In this document: piece after piece, positions 58,810 to 64,000 of the stretch | How the letters are laid out: each line of letters opens with the position of its first letter | Numbering within the stretch: position 1 is the stretch's first letter | From: Deroplatys truncata | Lineage: Eukaryota > Arthropoda > Insecta > Mantodea > Mantidae | Assembly: GCA_030765065.1 (NCBI GenBank) | Contig: CM060975.1 | Location: forward strand, 201,290,007-201,354,006 | Reading direction: 5' to 3' | Length of the DNA stretch: 64,000 nucleotides | Program-made: the position numbers and the translations under genes | The notes under the pieces: model-generated | Seen by the model: only the letters and a program-made list of their open reading frames with translations | The model's database searches: none | What the model was told of the DNA's origin: nothing

Positions 58810-60275
58810 TTATTAAATTACGTAATACATTCACATAACATTATTGAACATGTACATAATAATATAAACATTAATACAATGACTGTTGCATACATTTTAT
58901 ATATTATACACATATTGCTTTAAGGCGGGCTGTTATTATATTTTATATTATATAATTTGACTGAAATCATTTAAGTGTTAAAAATACTGCCTCATCTTGA
59001 AAATTTGCACTAAGGGTAGCATACCAATCAAGACTCCTCAGTCCCTACAATATTATTAAATTCCAAAATTACTTTGTTAATTGCTAAAGTATTTGCAAAA
59101 CATTTGTTGATTTCACAGTAATGGCTGTTTTAAGTTGATAGCTTTGACCATACTACTAAACAACGCATGATGCCATTTTTGTGAAGACCACATTATATCA
59201 GCTGATAGGATGGTGAACAGAAATGCCAATTTTTTATGTGGTGAAGTTGAGATTTTTGTTGCATTTTAAATAAATTCACAACATAAATAGTACAATATTG
59301 TGTAGCATATGGTTGTAAGTAAGCTTCAAGGAAAGACACTTAAGTATCATTTCACAAGTAAACTTCAGAAAAAGGCAGTAAAATGTAATTACTTAGCATG
59401 TTCTTGAGACGTGAAACAGAAGCTAAATAGAAGCAATTCAGTGACTTGGGCTAATCTCTTGAATTAAAATCATTACTCTTTACTATTCATTTTGTGTGTA
59501 TTCACATCCAGTTTTCCAAGGGATGAAATGATGCTCAAACTTAAATAAGGAGCTACATCTGTATTGCCTACTTATATTTGAGCCAGAAGAACTATTAGTA
59601 TATGCATTTAAAGTTTAAAAGAACACATTTCCTGTACCACAACTATGTGACATGGAAACTAGATTAGAATGATTTTTTAAAAATAAATTTGCACTAAAAT
59701 AAAATAATTTTTAAAAACAAACAGCACATGAAAGTTGTAATATGATATTCATATAGTAAGGTTATATAGGCACACAGCGCCAGCTCCAAGAGTTTTGCTG
59801 CCCTGTGCAATAATAAAACTGCAGGTGTGCCCCTCCTTAATTTATATGTATGTTGTGATTCTTACTTACCAATGAAAATATTTGTATGTTAAAACGCATG
59901 TGTCCAAGAAAGAAAAATAAATAAAATAACCAGGAGAAGCATTCAGGAAACAACCAAAGAAATACTATAACCCTAAGAATTCAAAATTGCATAACCTACC
60001 TTAATAGTTGCTATCAGTGTGAAGAACTCCAAAACTTTTGTCATTCTTTTCAAGGCTCATCGATTTTCAGTTGTTTCTTGCGATTGCATAAAAGTCATTT
60101 GTTAACATACGCAGAAGAAAATAATAGATACATATTGACATCTCCATAGGAGCAGTTGTTATCATAGGGGTGAAACTTGTATTGGCTAAGTGGAAACAGA
60201 GGGCACTAACTCCCCACATGAACACGGTGTGTCACTAGTTGTACTTTTGCGGGAAAGGTGAATTTTCTGATTGGC
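58810..60275. other. Mostly unannotated; small family A scrap
   Basis: AT-rich DNA without supported genes. At about 60040-60115 a short stretch (GATTTTCAGTTGTTTC) resembles the family A body. At 60150-60170 GCAGTTGTTATCATAGG weakly resembles the hairpin core found at 26.7 and 29.6 kb. Confidence 0.35.
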
Positions 60276-60534
60276 TGTTTCAAGTTTCGAAGTTTGTAAC
60301 GAACTAAATGGCAGGTAAAAAAGAAAGGGACCATCTTGGATTTTTATAGCTGGAAGTTTTCGTCCAAAGTTTTTTCACCAGGAACAAAGCAGAGACGGTA
60401 ATCATACATTTACGCTATTTCTGATTGAATGTATTGGTATTTTCTATTAACTTAAGTGATATTTGTAGAATGAGGTAGAAAACTGATAAGTTATTGTGTG
60501 TTGCAACATTTTTATATAACGAATTAATTTTCAG

Positions 60535-60644
60535 ATACATTGAGCCGTCCAGACAGAGGGGATACGCCTACGATTTACATTCCTTCCAGTGTTGTGGTTC
60601 GAGTCCCGAATTCTATGTCCCGAATGGTGACATAGAATTTGAAG
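60535..60644 (+). CDS. Putative internal exon of an unrecognised gene
   Basis: A good acceptor (TTAATTTTCAG) and donor (GAAG/GTATGT) bound 110 bases that are open in one frame: YIEPSRQRGYAYDLHSFQCC, then SPEFYVPNGDIEFE. Spliced in phase to the next candidate exon, the frame continues for about twelve residues to a stop. A possible first exon, with a CCATCTTGG motif and a donor at about 60397, lies upstream. No domain is recognised. It could equally be a non-coding RNA gene. Confidence 0.35.
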
Positions 60645-60747
60645 GTATGTTATTAAGTTTCCAGCATGAGAGTGCTGGATGAAAGGTTAAATTTTTAAGA
60701 GCTTCTTAGTGTTGCTGAATTTTATATTGTCCTGATTTACTTTTCAG

Positions 60748-60837
60748 ATATTGTGAGTCATCCAGACAGTGGAATATACGATTAATTTTCGTGTTTGCAC
60801 TTCATAATTGATGGGTGGAGATCACAGCCAAAAGTAG
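60748..60837 (+). CDS. Putative last coding exon, start duplicated from the previous exon
   Basis: The acceptor (TTACTTTTCAG) and the donor (GTAG/GTAAGG) are both strong. The first 35 bases resemble the first 40 of exon 60535 (GTCCAGACAG against ATCCAGACAG, then ATACGATT), suggesting exon duplication. Reading from the upstream exon gives DIVSHPDSGIYD then stop. Confidence 0.3.
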
Positions 60838-61614
60838 GTAAGGTAAAATCAACCTTTAATGCAAATTAATTAGCATGTTACTGTGCTAATATTCAAACAC
60901 ATAGATGCAGATCATGCGAGTGATACTCTTGTATAATTAAAAAATGTAGGATTATTGGTGGACTGACACACTAACTGCAAGGATAGCATGCCAATGATAT
61001 TATAATTCTTTTAAGACAGTGCCCAAATGAAATTTTCTAATACAGAAGGAAGAAAGATATTTGATATTCACATATATTTCAGTAATTCGCCCTCTTTTGG
61101 CAGTTTTATCTAACTGCCACTATGTCCTTTTTTGAACTGGGCATGGTGTATGAAAATAGAAATTCTGGTAGCTTTTTTGACAATTAATGTCCTTGTAATC
61201 TGTTAGTACAGATACTCAAAAGGATTTGTTTTCAAGAATAACTGAAGTGTTTGTTTTGAGTGAAATTAGCAGCTTCAGTATGTGTTCTGAGGCTTTGAAA
61301 TTCCAAAGTGGTTTCAATCTTTCGTGTCTGTTTTCTACCATTTAAACTTTGTAGCAATTTTGATGATACAAAATCCTAAAGATACATTGTGCAGTAGTAA
61401 TTAAGTTGCAGGATATTATAAGAAATGTATAGGCATTTAAATGATTGTGTTGTTTTTGTGCAAAAATCAAAGGTTTTGAAGTAATAGGCATTTAATATTT
61501 TTTAAATGTATTGAAGCCTTTTAAGTTAACACATGTGATACATGAAGCTAATCACGATATATGATGAATCATTTGTAGAATACTTATGAAAATAGCTTAC
61601 TGTGAGTAGAGAAA

Positions 61615-61690
61615 GTCTTAGATGGCAGAGCAGTGGTATGGCAAGTTAAAGATTGCTGGTTTGAATCCCAAGCATGGCATTGAATTTTTT
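61615..61690 (+). mobile_element. tRNA-like SINE head
   Basis: GATGGCAGAGCAGTGGTATG (A-box side) and GGTTTGAATCCC (B-box) are correctly spaced. The body and tail were not delimited. The stretch 60840-61610 has nothing else. Confidence 0.45.
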
Positions 61691-61714
61691 GTGTGATTTT
61701 ATATACTCATCCAC

Positions 61715-62125
61715 TATTCTGTATATGCAAACAACCCATGGCTCTTTTCAGTGAAGGTTCCATGAATCTTTTCAATGAATTGGATCTTTTGAATGATCCC
61801 TTGATCTGTTATTTATAGTGAACATTTTAACACACTAAGTATTTTAAACGCTTTTCATATACAGCGCATTGCATCGAGGTACTATGGGAGGTTAGGTTTT
61901 TTTTTTATATAAGCTTAGGTTTCTGAATCTATGGAAGATTAGCATTAGGTTAGTTTATTTATATATAGAAGCTTAGTTTTCTGAATTCACAGAAGGTTAG
62001 TAATTTTTTTTAATGAAAAGTGTTTAAAATTTCACTATAAATAACAGTTCGAAGGATCCTTCAAAAGATCTGATTCATTGAACCTTCAATGAAAAGATCC
62101 ATGGATCCTTTGCATATACTGAATT
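61715..62125. repeat. Inverted repeat with ~130-base arms
   Basis: The left arm (61715-61860) and right arm (62015-62125) share, inverted, GGATCTTTTGAA, CTGTTATTTATAGTGAA and TATATGCAAA words. The centre is a family T (TTAGG-flavoured) copy. It is probably a small foldback element or MITE. Confidence 0.65.
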
Positions 62126-62896
62126 TTATTTTGTTCAAGTAACACAAAGTGGTGGTGGTTTTACAATAAAAGTGTTATTTCCTTCTCATTTAGCACTTTA
62201 TCAACCATACTTTTTTGCCACTTTTTAACGGTTTCCCAGTTTTGTGTTAAAACAGCTTATTCATACTATGCACTTCTTCCTTTGTCATGGCAACTCAAAC
62301 ACTAACTGATAAAGTCGAAGATTTGACCTGAGCTGAGCATATGAGTGCTAACGTATTATGAATGACCGTTTGCTTATCATATTTCCTGTGTTATGCAAAG
62401 AGTTTATTTGGTACTCAGATAGCAATGCTGCAAATTCATTGCTGCATTTCTCATATAGGCAAGAGAATCGCAGTCATCCATACAGTTGGTAATTAACAAA
62501 AAGATACTCTTTGATTGTTAATGCAATAGCAGGTAGAATTAAGAAAATCATATTTTGTAATCTCTTAACAGTTGTTATATATCCATTACCTGTAACAATG
62601 AGTTCTTACGATAACCACAATAAAATGTGTAGTTCTATACCTTTCCTGCTGCAATATTTCATGATACAATACGTTTAAGGAACTATTTACATTGGCGTAA
62701 GCGTAGTGCTTAGTTTCATGACAAGAGGAAGCATATGCTTTCTTTACATCAGAAAGAACTCTGGTTTACAGTGGATAGTGTGTAATATAATCACAAGGTG
62801 TTTGTAACCACAAATTTTTCCTTAATGTAAACAATTTCTCTTTTCAGAAACCTACTTTTAAGGGTAGTTTAAACATGTGTGTTCTATTTAATTCTA

Positions 62897-63070
62897 GGAT
62901 ATACACAATGGAAAGTTGGAGTTAAGTTGTGGCTATTTGTGTCCAGCGATGGTGCTTCAAGTCAGAGCACAGAGAGTGACAATGACATTAATAGTGTTAA
63001 ATGGTGTGGTGAAACTTGCTATGACATTTATTGCACTGCTAATAGCGATTTAGTGAATGACAAACAATAG
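62897..63070 (+). CDS. Putative terminal exon of unknown gene
   Basis: An acceptor-like TTTAATTCTAG precedes GYTQWKVGVKLWLFVSSDGA and a serine/aspartate-rich stretch, ending TAG. An AATAAA follows at 63165. There is no recognisable domain. It could belong to the 60.5 kb gene, but no junction has been shown. Confidence 0.3.
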   Translation, partial: GYTQWKVGVKLWLFVSSDGASSQSTESDNDINSVKWCGETCYDIYCTANSDLVNDKQ

Positions 63071-63584
63071 CTACACTATTGCATATAATGTGTGCAGAAG
63101 TTTCTTTGTAGGAAATGGAATTAAGTTATTCATGTCAAATTGTATTGTGCTATCTAAGAGTAGAATAAAACTATTCTTCCAATTTTCCTGTCAAATTCCA
63201 CATCCTACTGTTGGTTGGTTGCAAGTTCAAACAAACCATGGGGGCAGTTTAAGTGCAAAAGATTTTATTATGAAGCATGCAGAAGAAATTATTGCAAGGT
63301 GTTTGATATCATTTACTCTCAAAAATTTAAATGTGACCATTATGTATTATGACATAGAAACATTCAGCAACCACTATTAACCCCAATAATATTATATAAA
63401 AGGCAATGTATGTGCCGACTATTGGATAATTTAAATAAGTTACACAGGAATAAACAGTTGTGTTTTTCATACTAGCCTAGCTGTGAGGTGTTCAGCTGAT
63501 CATAATTGTGTTCTAATATTGTATTGCTACAGATGACAGGGACAAGTTATTTTATGTGAGCTTTACAGCTGTAGTAGCTACGAG

Positions 63585-63592
63585 TGACGTCA
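63585..63592. promoter_or_regulatory. Perfect CRE palindrome
   Basis: TGACGTCA followed by TCATCCGAGAGC in a locally GC-richer patch (63570-63665), which might be a promoter of a gene to the right of the window. The rest of 63070-64000 shows nothing else recognised. Confidence 0.3.
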
Positions 63593-64000
63593 TCATCCGA
63601 GAGCACGATTTTTCATAGTTTAGTTCCATCCCCGATCACTACTCATGCTGCGATCGCCTTCGTGTTTCCACCAATTTAACATTAGGGTAGCACTTCTTAT
63701 ACTTTGGTGTTCTGTGGTTGTTATGTAGAAGAAAAAAATGCTCACAATATAATTTAATTTACTGGCTACTTATTAACACACACATTTTTGGATATCCTCA
63801 TAGAAAAGAAGAGTGTATTTTTCCGGACATATGTGATTAATGTACTTTAAAAAGGAATACTAAATAAGGTGATGCCATGTTTTATTGGGTAATAATTTAA
63901 CTTTTGCCTATGTGTACCAAGCAAACGCTACAGATACTAAGAACTCGACACACTACCATTTGAAATAAAACTGCCGCAACTCCCTCCTTCTGCCTAGATT

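Noticed and set aside
60575-60605. tRNA B-box-like GGTTCGAGTCCC as a tRNA gene
   Set aside because: No A-box at the right distance and no cloverleaf can be formed; it lies in a candidate exon.

Overview
This is repeat-rich, AT-rich eukaryotic DNA, most likely from an arthropod and probably an insect. The signs are several mariner-family transposons, a P-like THAP transposon, tRNA-derived SINEs, TTAGG-flavoured dispersed repeats and intron-split genes with compact splice signals. The species cannot be named from the sequence. No bacterial operon, CRISPR array, rRNA gene or functional tRNA gene was seen.

Host genes are few. (1) At the left edge an ankyrin-repeat gene runs on the minus strand: a terminal exon at 596-1189 and a likely upstream exon at 4235-4400. 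A second, broken copy of that upstream exon (3308-3804) lies between them and is split by a tRNA-derived SINE. (2) At 51666-53447 (plus) a single long terminal exon encodes a second ankyrin protein with about 18 repeats, built as eight copies of a two-repeat (A/B) unit. (3) At 21778-22154 (plus) a coiled-coil-coding exon follows a CCAAT-containing segment; 100 bases of that segment recur almost unchanged and inverted 0.9 kb upstream. (4) Between 60.3 and 63.2 kb splice-like signals outline a possible small, unrecognised gene with a duplicated exon start.

The rest is mostly mobile DNA. Three mariner-type elements lie at 1620-2876, 26384-27888 and 42032-43338. A P-like transposon with a THAP domain (24890-29010, minus) is interrupted by the second mariner, which itself carries a 162-base insertion containing a perfect 49-base inverted repeat. 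Two remnants of a multicopy insect transposase-like family lie at 39.3-41.8 kb and 46.7-47.3 kb. Non-LTR retrotransposon pieces lie at 4.6, 10.9, 17.7, 37.9, 45.6 and 49.2-50.7 kb. One LTR-element fossil lies at 53.8-54.8 kb.

A dispersed repeat, here called family A, occurs in more than a dozen copies, mostly at 8-22 kb and 30-38 kb. It holds an internal CA/GT microsatellite, and some neighbouring minisatellites look like expansions of it. Its last ~100 bases also occur as tandem units inside a ~1.6 kb foldback element (22259-23877) and in a short array at 38085-38420. Further inverted-repeat structures lie at 35.2-39.0 kb, 29.4-29.75 kb and 61.7-62.1 kb.
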